DNA from: Terrimonas ferruginea DSM 30193
GTDB lineage: Bacteria; Bacteroidota; Bacteroidia; Chitinophagales; Chitinophagaceae
DNA: 64,000 nt
Direction of reading: 5' to 3'
Assembly: GCF_000425585.1 (NCBI RefSeq)
Contig: NZ_AUDS01000008.1
Location: 1-64,000, forward strand
Under the pieces are notes generated by a model. That model saw only the letters and a list, made by a program, of their open reading frames with translations, searched no databases and was not told where the DNA came from. The first letter of the stretch is position 1, and each line of letters starts with the position of its first letter. Position numbers and translations under genes: made by a program. Below, piece by piece: positions 47,588 to 55,509 of the stretch.

Positions 47588-48673
47588 TTATTTACCTTCT
47601 GTGCTGATGATTGGCAATTTCTCTTCTGCATTGCGCAGACGTTTACGCAAAATACCTTTGGGATTAAACCGCTTTGCAACCGTAAGGCGGTAATTTCCCG
47701 TGGAAACAATATAGCGGTAATCATCCGTTGCACTGCCAACAGACACGCGGTTTCCAAACCACGAAATATTGGCGGTCCACGTATCGCTGTTATAGCCCAC
47801 TACCGCACGGAAAATAAGGTTGGGGCTGAAGGTCACGCGTGTACGGCTTGTATTGTCCTCTTCAAATTCTTTAATGAAACTGAGGTCGCCATTGACAGTA
47901 GCGGAGCCTGTAAGGAAGAAATGTTTTTTCAGTACCCAGGTGTAAGCATAGCCGGCACCTGGTCCTACTTCCCAGAAACGCGCCTTGCGCACGTCCTGCT
48001 GCGGAAACACATCGGCATATTCCGAAGGCACCAGCGCACTGTCGCCGCGGATAGTGCCATAATATACTTCACCACCTAACAGGAAGGAACCTGCTGATTT
48101 TTTCTGCCATTCATTTTGCAAAAATGCGGCGCGGTAAGAAAATTGACGGGAGTTGAACAGACGGTACAGCGCACCACCGATCATCTGTACTTTCAGATCG
48201 GGTCGCGTATAATAAGCCTCATCCGGAGCCGCCGCCTTTCCTTTCGGCCGCAGGTAGTAGCCTTTGTAAAATTGTCCGAATATATCGCCGACCCATTTGC
48301 GTGCATAAATGTGCGATTGCAGGTCGAGGGAACGCGTTTTGCCTTTGTCTTTATTGTCCGGATCCACGAAACGCAGGGGAACGCCCACGTTCAATGTGAG
48401 GATGCCGTAGGTCACGCCCACGCCCGCATTCAAAGCATTATTGGGTTGATAGTGCAGCGTCCGGTTGTTATCGGTATTGCGAAGGCGAAGACTGGTATAT
48501 TTCTGTGAAAAGAATACCCGGCCGGTGATGAGCTTAGGATAGGTCTGGTAATAGCTGCTGTCGAATGGCACGGGTTTGCGGCGTTGCGCAGAAACAGACA
48601 TCGGCGTCGAAAGGGCCATTATCAGCAGGACCGACGTAAAAACGAAAAGCAAACAGGCTCGGGATTGTTGCAT
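47588..48673 (-). CDS. DUF4421 family outer-membrane protein
   Basis: 361 aa from the ATG at 48673 (MQQSRACLLFVFTSVLLIM). Signal peptide ending MSVSAQ, then a strand-rich protein with YYQTYPKLITGRVFFSQKYTS, FYKGYYLRPKG and VGPGAGYAYTWVLKKHFFLT, the usual DUF4421 blocks. It is likely a small outer-membrane barrel of unknown role. It ends 2 bases from the convergent M16 gene. Confidence 0.85.
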   Translation of the reverse strand: MQQSRACLLFVFTSVLLIMALSTPMSVSAQRRKPVPFDSSYYQTYPKLITGRVFFSQKYTSLRLRNTDNNRTLHYQPNNALNAGVGVTYGILTLNVGVPLRFVDPDNKDKGKTRSLDLQSHIYARKWVGDIFGQFYKGYYLRPKGKAAAPDEAYYTRPDLKVQMIGGALYRLFNSRQFSYRAAFLQNEWQKKSAGSFLLGGEVYYGTIRGDSALVPSEYADVFPQQDVRKARFWEVGPGAGYAYTWVLKKHFFLTGSATVNGDLSFIKEFEEDNTSRTRVTFSPNLIFRAVVGYNSDTWTANISWFGNRVSVGSATDDYRYIVSTGNYRLTVAKRFNPKGILRKRLRNAEEKLPIISTEGK

Positions 48674-48837
48674 AGTGTAAACATAAAGCAAAAAACTATG
48701 CCGCATCTGCAGCAACGCGCTACCCAATGAGAGTACCCGCAATAACCTGCGAAAAATGGTTGGTTAAGCGGAATATTTTCCCCGCTCCGTAAAGCCCACG
48801 CCCTTTTACGTTAATTTTACCCGCAAAGCATGTTTCC

Positions 48838-50832
48838 ATGAATTTCGACCGGAAGGATCTCTCCAAAGAACAATTGCTCGACATATACCGGAAGCTGTTA
48901 TGGCCCCGGATGATAGAAGAAAAAATGCTCGTCCTGCTGCGCCAGGGAAAAATCAGCAAATGGTTCAGTGGTATCGGCCAGGAGGCCATTGCCGTTGGCG
49001 CTACCATGGCGCTGGATAAAGATGAATGGATCATGCCGTTGCACCGCAACCTCGGCGTATTCACCACCCGCGATATGCCGCTCGATAAACTGGTAAAACA
49101 ATGGCAGGGCAGCCGCGACGGGTACAGCAAGGGCCGCGAACGCAGTTTCCATTTCGGCAATAAAGAGCATCATATCTGCGGAATGATCTCCCACCTCGGT
49201 CCGCAACTCGCTATTGCAGATGGTGTGGCATTGGCACATAAACTCCGTCAGGAATCTAAAGTATCACTGGCCTTCACCGGCGAAGGCGGTACCAGCGAAG
49301 GCGACTTCCACGAAGCGCTCAACGTGGCCGCCGTCTGGGACCTGCCCGTCATTTTCCTCATAGAAAATAACGGCTACGGACTGAGTACGCCTACAAGCGA
49401 ACAATACCGCTGCATCAGCCTCGTTGACCGGGCCAAAGGCTACGGCATGGAAGGCGTGCAGGTAGATGGTAACAATATTCTGCAGATGTATGATACCATC
49501 CGCGGTGTGCGCGACTATTGCATTAAACACCAGAAACCTTACCTGATCGAAGCCATCACTTTCCGCATGCGCGGACATGAAGAAGCCAGCGGCACCAAAT
49601 ATGTACCGCCGCATCTCTTCGAATTATGGAAACAAAAAGACCCGGTCGATAATTTTGAGCAATACCTGGTCGCAGAAGGCGTATTGACGGAAACACTCCG
49701 CGATGAAATCCGTCAGGGATTCCGCGAGAAAATAGAAAGCGAATTGGTAAAAGGTTTCGAAGCACCGCCGATGCCCGTGGATGAAGAGGAAGAAGTAAAT
49801 GATGTATATGCGGAGTCCGCACCCGGTGCACGTGTACTCGATCATTCCGGCATGGAAGACGAACCGTCTACCGAACTCCGGTTCATCGATGCTATCCGCC
49901 AGGGATTGCAGCAATCGATGGTTAAGCACCCGAATCTCGTGTTGATGGGACAAGACATTGCCGAATACGGAGGCGCCTTCAAGATCACCGAAGGCTTTGT
50001 ACAGGAATTTGGTAAAGAACGCGTACGTAATACGCCCATCTGTGAAAGCGCCATCGTTGGTGCAGCATTGGGTTTAAGCCTGGAAGGACATAAGGCCGTT
50101 ATGGAAATGCAATTTGCAGATTTTGTAACCGTAGGCTTTAACCAGATCGTCAACAACCTGGCGAAAATCCATTATCGCTGGGGACAAAATGCGGATGTGG
50201 TTGTGCGGATGCCTACGGGCGGTGGTGTGGGCGCAGGTCCTTTTCACAGCCAAAGCAATGAGGCCTGGTTTGTGCACACACCCGGATTGAAAATAGTATA
50301 CCCTTCCACCCCTGCCGACGCAAAAGGATTGCTGATCGCCGCGATCAATGATCCCAACCCTGTTTTATTCTTTGAACACAAAGCACTTTACAGAAGTGTG
50401 AGCGGGCAGGTTCCGGATGAAATATATGAAGTGCCGATCGGTAAAGCACGCCAGGTAAGAAGCGGCGACGAGATCAGCATCATCACCTATGGAAGTGGCG
50501 TACACTGGGCGGAAGACTATGCAGCCGAACATCCCGAAATATCGATCGACATTCTCGATCTCAGAACATTACTGCCATTGGATTATACGGCCATCCGCGA
50601 CGCGGTGCGCCGCACGGGCCGCGTGTTGCTGCTGCACGAAGACACACTCACCGGTGGCATTGGCGGAGAAATAGCGGCGTGGATCGCCGAGCACTGTTTC
50701 AAATGGCTCGATGCACCCGTGATGCGTTGCGCTTCGTGGGACACACCTATCCCCTTCAATATAGAACTGGAAAAAGGATTCATGGCCAAATCACGCCTCG
50801 GCGAAAGCATCGAAAAATTGTTGAACTACTGA
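48838..50832 (+). CDS. Branched-chain 2-oxoacid dehydrogenase E1, fused alpha and beta subunits
   Basis: 664 aa. The alpha half (1 to about 340) has the thiamine diphosphate motif GEGGTSEGDFHEALNVAAVW...ENN, GYGLSTPTSEQYR and FRMRGHEEASGTKY. The beta half (about 345-664) has MGQDIAEYGGAFKITEGF, NTPICESAIVGAALG and VLLLHEDTLTGGIGGEIAAW. It catalyses oxidative decarboxylation of branched-chain 2-oxoacids (first step of the E1-E2-E3 complex), feeding branched fatty acid synthesis common in this phylum. The E2 and E3 genes are not here. The fused form is usual in Bacteroidota. It ends directly against the mvdD-like gene. Confidence 0.93.
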   Translation: MNFDRKDLSKEQLLDIYRKLLWPRMIEEKMLVLLRQGKISKWFSGIGQEAIAVGATMALDKDEWIMPLHRNLGVFTTRDMPLDKLVKQWQGSRDGYSKGRERSFHFGNKEHHICGMISHLGPQLAIADGVALAHKLRQESKVSLAFTGEGGTSEGDFHEALNVAAVWDLPVIFLIENNGYGLSTPTSEQYRCISLVDRAKGYGMEGVQVDGNNILQMYDTIRGVRDYCIKHQKPYLIEAITFRMRGHEEASGTKYVPPHLFELWKQKDPVDNFEQYLVAEGVLTETLRDEIRQGFREKIESELVKGFEAPPMPVDEEEEVNDVYAESAPGARVLDHSGMEDEPSTELRFIDAIRQGLQQSMVKHPNLVLMGQDIAEYGGAFKITEGFVQEFGKERVRNTPICESAIVGAALGLSLEGHKAVMEMQFADFVTVGFNQIVNNLAKIHYRWGQNADVVVRMPTGGGVGAGPFHSQSNEAWFVHTPGLKIVYPSTPADAKGLLIAAINDPNPVLFFEHKALYRSVSGQVPDEIYEVPIGKARQVRSGDEISIITYGSGVHWAEDYAAEHPEISIDILDLRTLLPLDYTAIRDAVRRTGRVLLLHEDTLTGGIGGEIAAWIAEHCFKWLDAPVMRCASWDTPIPFNIELEKGFMAKSRLGESIEKLLNY

Positions 50833-51822
50833 TCAATTCTTTCCCTGCGCCAGTAACCAACCGGCGATCGCCTGTGAAATCTCGTGCCGGCAAAGCCTGT
50901 CCAGCCAGAAGTATTCGCCGGCGGCATTGACCTCGAGGAAATAATAATTATCCTGCGGATCGATGATGATGTCGATAGCGCCATACTCGATTTGGAGAAT
51001 GGACATGAGCCGCAATAATTTTTGGTGAATCTCTTGAGGCAAAGCAAAAGGTTCCCATTTGTCGATGAGTGCCACACCTTCCTTGCGCCAATCCAATTTG
51101 GCTTCTTCGTTTTGCTGCGAGTCAACACCGAAGGCAAAAACCTTTTCCCCGATTATCGTGATACGCAATTCTCTTTTCTTTTCAATTTTTTCCTGGAATA
51201 CCATCGGGCAATACTGCACGGACTCGAGGTCATCGGCATCAGCGGCCTCGAGTTGATTGGTAAATACCACATGCTCCGTTTTTTCTTTATAAATAGCAAA
51301 AGAGCTTTGCATTTTGGTAATCACGGGGCCACCCACGCGATCCATGAACGCGCGGATATCATTTGCATCATTGCTGATGCAGGTGGCAGGAATCATCAAA
51401 CCCACTTCGCGGGCCACCAATAGTTGTTGTTCCTTGCTATCGAGGCGTCGATAGGTTGCGGGTCGGCCGAGTGTATAGCAACGCAGCCCTTCGATCATAC
51501 CAAAAATCGTTTGCCGTATCTCGCCAACGGCGGCCTGGTAAAACTCGCGGTCCAGGATGTCTTTCAGGTCACCCGTGATATTGTAGGCACGACGGAACCA
51601 AGCGGCGTGCAGGGACTCAAGCTCGTGCGCCACGCCGTCGGTATGCAGGGTTATTTTCCAATCACCGTCAACATAAGAGGTGGTCAGTGTATGATGTAAC
51701 GGATAAAGGTCTACGTTGAAGCGTACCACTTCTGCGCCGGCTTCTTCCAGGAATCTCGTTACGTGTCCGATGCATTCGTTATCACGGCTATGGGTGACAA
51801 TTAAAATTTTCTTTTTACTCAT
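50833..51822 (-). CDS. mvdD: MvdD-type ATP-grasp ligase of a graspetide cluster
   Basis: 329 aa from the ATG at 51822 (MSKKKILIVTHSRDNECIGH). THSRDNECI, AWFRRAYNI and the FYQAAVGEIRQTIFGMIEGL helix match MvdD-family peptide maturases. The ATP-grasp half has VITKMQSSFAIYKEKTEHVV, MVFQEKIEKKRELRITIIG and IIDPQDNYYFLEVNAAGEY (metal-binding E-x-N). MvdD-type ligases activate Asp/Glu side chains with ATP and form ester bonds to Thr/Ser of the core peptide. The substrates are probably the two precursors encoded upstream at 53190-53666. The upstream in-frame residues to 51870 are read from repeats. It ends flush against the convergent E1 gene. Confidence 0.92.
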   Translation of the reverse strand: MSKKKILIVTHSRDNECIGHVTRFLEEAGAEVVRFNVDLYPLHHTLTTSYVDGDWKITLHTDGVAHELESLHAAWFRRAYNITGDLKDILDREFYQAAVGEIRQTIFGMIEGLRCYTLGRPATYRRLDSKEQQLLVAREVGLMIPATCISNDANDIRAFMDRVGGPVITKMQSSFAIYKEKTEHVVFTNQLEAADADDLESVQYCPMVFQEKIEKKRELRITIIGEKVFAFGVDSQQNEEAKLDWRKEGVALIDKWEPFALPQEIHQKLLRLMSILQIEYGAIDIIIDPQDNYYFLEVNAAGEYFWLDRLCRHEISQAIAGWLLAQGKN

Positions 51823-52109
51823 ATTACTTTTTTTATAAAGGCTGAAGGTATAAGGTGTAAGGCCCGACACTTCGGGCTAAGGTATAAGTTGGCACCCTTA
51901 ATGGTCTCCCAGTTAGCGCCCTTGTTGGTCTCCCGACCAACAAGCAAGCCTCAGGTTTTTTTGATAGGTTAAGGTCCACTTCGTACACAACGCAAGGATG
52001 AGCAGGTCAGTTGGTCTGGAGACCAACGGTGGCGTGATGCAGGATGACAGGTTTTAAAATCTTCCGAACACTTGTTGGTCGGAGACCAACAAGGGCCTCT
52101 CCCCGATCC
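51823..52109. other. 287-bp spacer between the two ligase genes
   Basis: Mostly occupied by the inverted-repeat element at 51918-52096. The part next to mvdD has AAGGTATAAGGTGTAAGG heptamers and CCCGACACTTCGGG. An incomplete extra copy of the element's edge (TTGGCACCCTTAATGGTCTC) lies at about 51888-51908. Confidence 0.75.
51918..52096. repeat. 179-bp element with 13-bp terminal inverted repeats (MITE- or BIME-like)
   Basis: Left end GCCCTTGTTGGTC (51918-51930), right end GACCAACAAGGGC (52084-52096), exact inverse. Three GTTGGTC/GACCAAC palindromes lie at the left end, the middle (about 52010-52027) and the right end. A core beginning GACAGGTTTTAAAATC (52046-52070) is identical over 25 bases to 38732-38756. 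No open frame; non-autonomous. Confidence 0.8.
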
Positions 52110-53120
52110 TTACGCCTTATACCTTACGCCTTCCACCTTCTCCATCAATAAATCTGCAATTGTTTCAGCGATCGGATAATGCAGATCGCGTTGCAGCATA
52201 CCCCATTCGCCCTGCGGATTTACTTCCAGAAAAACATATTCGCCATCCGGCTGGCGAATGATATCGATGGCGCCGAAAGATAATTGCAGGGATTGCATCA
52301 GCGCATGTAATTTTTCTTTTAACGGACCAGGCAACTCATAGGCCTGCCACCGGGATGCTCCTGTATGCGTGCGCCAGTCGGTGGTAGCCGAGCCATCCCC
52401 GTATTGCGAAGCAACAATGGCTGTATCGATACGACCGGTAAAAAAACGGCCGGCGATATATACTACGCGCAATTCATAAGCCTTGTTGATGGCCTGCTGA
52501 AAAATCATCGGGCAGTAAATCAGCGATTGCAATCCCGCAAGGTCTGCTTCCTGCAAAAAGGTTGCCGGGAAAAAAGCACCGCGCCCATGCATATTGCGTT
52601 GCAGTCCGCCGTGCAGTTTCATGATCACCTGCCCGTTGTGGCGATGATAAAAATCACGGACAGCCTGTTCGTCGCTGGTGAACAACGTATCAGGAACAAC
52701 AAGGCCGGCTGCTCTTGCTTTCTGCAATTGATACATTTTCCGGTCTATCACATATTGAGCATGATGAAAATCGTTGATCCATGGACGGTCTTTCAATTCA
52801 TCCACCAGCAATTGCCATACGGTATTATATTCCTGCCGATAGATGGCGAGAAAATCTTCGTCGAGTGCTTCGGGCGTATCGAGGTGCCAGATCTTGCGGT
52901 ACCATACGGCTTTTACCTGTGAGAGATCGACTATTGCTCCGCCTGCAGACGTCAATATCATTTTGCGAGGCTGACCTTTTTCATCGGAATATGCAAAACG
53001 GTAGCCGGTAGCCAGTTGGTCGGTATCCAGCCGGAAGCAGGGAATATGGCGGCGTTCGAGATATTCTTTGAAAATATCGATCGTATAGGTGTCTTGTGAA
53101 TGCGTGATGTAAAGGATCAT
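52110..53120 (-). CDS. mvdC: MvdC-type ATP-grasp ligase of a graspetide cluster
   Basis: 336 aa, ATG at 53120. The N-terminal YITHSQDTYTIDIFKEYLE and FRLDTDQLATGY match the MvdC family (FRLDTD), followed by AVWYRKIWHLDTP. The ATP-grasp half has GQVIMKLHGGLQRNMHGRG, CPMIFQQAINKAYELRVVYI and YVFLEVNPQGEWGM (metal-binding E-x-N). In microviridin synthesis MvdC makes the Lys-Glu amide after MvdD has made the esters; both precursors here keep the Lys. It follows the precursors after an intrinsic terminator. The last residues (EGVRYKA) and stop are read from GGCGTAAGGTATAAGG heptamers. Confidence 0.92.
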   Translation of the reverse strand: MILYITHSQDTYTIDIFKEYLERRHIPCFRLDTDQLATGYRFAYSDEKGQPRKMILTSAGGAIVDLSQVKAVWYRKIWHLDTPEALDEDFLAIYRQEYNTVWQLLVDELKDRPWINDFHHAQYVIDRKMYQLQKARAAGLVVPDTLFTSDEQAVRDFYHRHNGQVIMKLHGGLQRNMHGRGAFFPATFLQEADLAGLQSLIYCPMIFQQAINKAYELRVVYIAGRFFTGRIDTAIVASQYGDGSATTDWRTHTGASRWQAYELPGPLKEKLHALMQSLQLSFGAIDIIRQPDGEYVFLEVNPQGEWGMLQRDLHYPIAETIADLLMEKVEGVRYKA

Positions 53121-53125
53121 AAAGG

Positions 53126-53169
53126 GGCAGCCGTGAAGTAAAAAGGCTGCCGGAAAAGACCGGCAGCCT
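53126..53169 (-). terminator. Intrinsic terminator / possible attenuator between precursor and mvdC
   Basis: On the minus strand AGGCTGCCGG-TCTTTT-CCGGCAGCCT (10-bp arms, 53160-53169 and 53144-53153) followed by a T run (53140-53144), 20 bases after the precursor stop. A third segment GGCTGCC (53126-53132), 5 bases before the mvdC ATG, can pair with the second arm instead. Read-through would limit ligase mRNA relative to precursor mRNA. Confidence 0.8.
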
Positions 53170-53189
53170 CTGCATGTTGACGTTAATGA

Positions 53190-53381
53190 TTATACACCTC
53201 CTTCGTCGCCGTCGGAAGGGTATTTGTGTGTTTCATCGTGATGATCCAGCCACGGTTTTGTGATGGATGATTCCAGTTGTTCACCGTTGGCATTTTCCTG
53301 CGGCTGCGGCACATTCTTGTGTTGTGACTCCAGGAACTTTGCAAAAAAGGGCTGTTGCTTTTTTTCTTCCATGTTTCGCAT
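53190..53381 (-). CDS. Microviridin-type graspetide precursor peptide B
   Basis: 63 aa (59-60 if the second Met at 53372 is used). Leader: EEKKQQPFFAKFLESQ, which contains the PFFARFLE-type helix recognised by MvdC/MvdD ligases. C-terminal core: ITKPWLD (40-46) and THKYPSDGDE (51-60), then GGV. The core matches TxKYPSDxEE of microviridins: Thr51, Lys53, Ser56, Asp57, Asp59 and Glu60 are the ring-forming positions, with Asp where Glu is usual and Gly where Trp/Phe is usual. The predicted product is a tricyclic ester/amide peptide, probably a serine-protease inhibitor. It lies 87 bases after precursor A. Confidence 0.92.
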   Translation of the reverse strand: MRNMEEKKQQPFFAKFLESQHKNVPQPQENANGEQLESSITKPWLDHHDETHKYPSDGDEGGV

Positions 53382-53425
53382 TTTTTTACGTTAGTGAAAA
53401 TTGGGAACGAGTGAATTTGTCCGTG

Positions 53426-53437
53426 CTGCGTACGCAG
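53426..53437. repeat. 12-bp palindrome CTGCGTACGCAG between the precursors
   Basis: Perfect dyad in the 87-bp spacer between the two precursor genes. It could be a regulator site or a small RNA hairpin; there is no further support. Confidence 0.3.
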
Positions 53438-53468
53438 ACAGATAAGTGTTGATGTTGTTTACCCGGGC

Positions 53469-53666
53469 TTAAATTTCGTCGCCGTCCGAGGGATACTTCT
53501 GCGTTTGCTCCATGTCGAGCCATGGCTTGGTTATCCATGCTTCTACGGACTGCTGCTCGCTGGAAGTTACGCGGCCATCAGGGTTTGTCTGCTTGTCCTG
53601 GTTTTCCAGGAAACGTGCAAAAAAGGGTTGCTTTTTTTCGTTTGAGGTTTGCATACAAATTTTCAT
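53469..53666 (-). CDS. Microviridin-type graspetide precursor peptide A
   Basis: 65 aa (61 if the second Met at 53654 is used). Leader NEKKQPFFARFLENQ carries the exact PFFARFLE motif of microviridin leaders. Core: WITKPWLD (44-51) and TQKYPSDGDE (55-64), then Ile. The ring positions are Thr55, Lys57, Ser60, Asp61, Asp63 and Glu64. It shares TKPWLD and KYPSDGDE with precursor B, while the middle linker is different, so both were kept by selection on leader and core. It is the first gene of the cluster; 130 bases separate it from the D-aminoacylase-like gene upstream. Confidence 0.93.
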   Translation of the reverse strand: MKICMQTSNEKKQPFFARFLENQDKQTNPDGRVTSSEQQSVEAWITKPWLDMEQTQKYPSDGDEI

Positions 53667-53796
53667 TTAGGAATGAAGGAAATACTGACTGATGGCTTGT
53701 GAGTACAGTAAGTTAAGGAAAAAAAATTCATTCCCGGCAAGCTTTTCCGCCGAAATAACACGTTCAGATTTTCGCGCAACTGATAACAGTTGATTA

Positions 53797-55380
53797 TTAA
53801 AGGGTTTTTCCCTGGCCGTACAAGGCCTTTCCCGACCGGGCGCCGGTATGTTTCTCCTGGTCCACCGTCACCTGGCCGTTGACGACCACAAAATGAAAGC
53901 CGGTGGAATAAGCGTGTGGTTTTGAAAACGTGGATACATCGTTTACTTGTTTTTCATCAAACACCACGATATCTGCAGCAAAGCCCGGCTGAAGCAAACC
54001 ACGTTCATGCAATTGAAACTTTTGTGCCGGCAGGGAGGTCATGCGGCGGATCGCTTCTTCGAGTGAAATCACTTTTTCTTCGCGCACATATTTACCCAAT
54101 ACACGTGCATTGGTGCCATAGCCACGCGGATGCGGCATGCCGGCATTCAGCACGCGGATCGAAGCATCGCTGGCAAACATGTTAAAAGGATATTGCATGA
54201 TGCGTTTTACATCTTCCTCTCCCATACCGTGAAATACGGCACTGGCTCCACCGGCGATCATGATATCGAGTACGGTGATGGCTTCTTCGCGGGCTTTGTG
54301 TTTGCGGCCTTTGAGTAAATTGATTTCTTCGATACTTTTTCCGTTATAAGAAGTGTCGGCAGCGTGATAAGCCACTACGGCATAATTGAAATGTTTGAGT
54401 TTGCGTTTTTTCAAACGGGCCAGCATGCTTTTGATCACGTACTCGCGCACTTCGGGGCGCTGCAACCGCGCGCGGATGCTGTCTTGTCCGTCGGCCAGGA
54501 TTTCATCAGGGATCAACGTACTGATGGAAGTGCTGCTGGCGGTATAAGGATACTGATCGATGGTCACTTCTATCCCCTGGCGGCGCGCGGCTTCCACCAT
54601 AGCGACGGTTTCGCGGCTGCGTCCCCAGTTTTGCTGACCACTTAATTTGAAATGCGAAATCTGTACAGGAATATTTGCTTCACGGCCAATGGTGAGCGCT
54701 TCTTCGATGGCCGCGGTAACGCTATCGCCTTCATCGCGCATGTGGCTGGCATAAACACCGTGATAGCGGGCCGTAACGCGGGCCAGTGAAACGATCTCGG
54801 GAGTTTTGGTATAAGTACCGGGTATATAAATGAGTCCGGTAGAAAGGCCGACCGCACCATCTTTCATGGCTTTGTCGACCAGTTGTTCCATTTTTTCCAA
54901 TTCGGCTGGCGTAGCATCGCGGTTGGCTCTTCCCATGACGGCTTTGCGCACATCATTGTGCCCGATTAGCGAAGCCACGTTGACGGATAACTTCAAGGAA
55001 TCGATCCAGCGCAGGTATTTGCCGATGTTGACATTGGAAGAGCCGCAATTGCCGGTGATCACGGTGGTAACACCGTCGTAAATGAAATTGGCAGCGGTAG
55101 GGTCTTTCACTTCATCGTCTTCTATATGTGTATGCACATCGATGAAGCCGGGTGCCACAATCAGACCGGTTGCATCGATGGTGCGTGCGGCGTTGAACTT
55201 TAAGGCCGTGCCCGCCTGAATAATGCGGCCGTTGCTGATGGCCACGTCGCCGTAGTACCAACTGTTGCCCGTGCCGTCGATGATCTTACCGTTTTTGATC
55301 AGCAGATCACAGGAGGGAATGTTTTGGGCAAAAAGCAAAACAGGCAGGAAAGCAAGGAGTGACAGCGCGCATTTTTTCAT
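53797..55380 (-). CDS. D-aminoacylase / N-acyl-D-amino-acid deacylase family amidohydrolase
   Basis: 527 aa with signal peptide (MKKCALSLLAFLPVLLFAQ), so probably periplasmic. Metal-dependent amidohydrolase: VAPGFIDVHTHIEDD (HxH), VTTVITGNCGSS (the Cys ligand of this family), YASHMRDEGDSV, VQISHFKLSG, FASDASIRV and HPRGYGTNARVLGKYV. The family removes acyl groups from N-acyl-D-amino acids or dipeptides. It is upstream of the graspetide cluster on the same strand, with a 130-bp gap and no obvious terminator, so co-transcription is possible but not shown. Confidence 0.92.
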   Translation of the reverse strand: MKKCALSLLAFLPVLLFAQNIPSCDLLIKNGKIIDGTGNSWYYGDVAISNGRIIQAGTALKFNAARTIDATGLIVAPGFIDVHTHIEDDEVKDPTAANFIYDGVTTVITGNCGSSNVNIGKYLRWIDSLKLSVNVASLIGHNDVRKAVMGRANRDATPAELEKMEQLVDKAMKDGAVGLSTGLIYIPGTYTKTPEIVSLARVTARYHGVYASHMRDEGDSVTAAIEEALTIGREANIPVQISHFKLSGQQNWGRSRETVAMVEAARRQGIEVTIDQYPYTASSTSISTLIPDEILADGQDSIRARLQRPEVREYVIKSMLARLKKRKLKHFNYAVVAYHAADTSYNGKSIEEINLLKGRKHKAREEAITVLDIMIAGGASAVFHGMGEEDVKRIMQYPFNMFASDASIRVLNAGMPHPRGYGTNARVLGKYVREEKVISLEEAIRRMTSLPAQKFQLHERGLLQPGFAADIVVFDEKQVNDVSTFSKPHAYSTGFHFVVVNGQVTVDQEKHTGARSGKALYGQGKTL

Positions 55381-55509
55381 AGGGGGAAGTTACGGTATGC
55401 GGCAGAGTAAACAAAAGAACTGATGACCTGAAATGAGGACGATGCAGGTTATTGCTTTTATTATTTTTCTTACTAAAATAAAAAGATCAGCAGCCGCATC
55501 AACCGGCAC

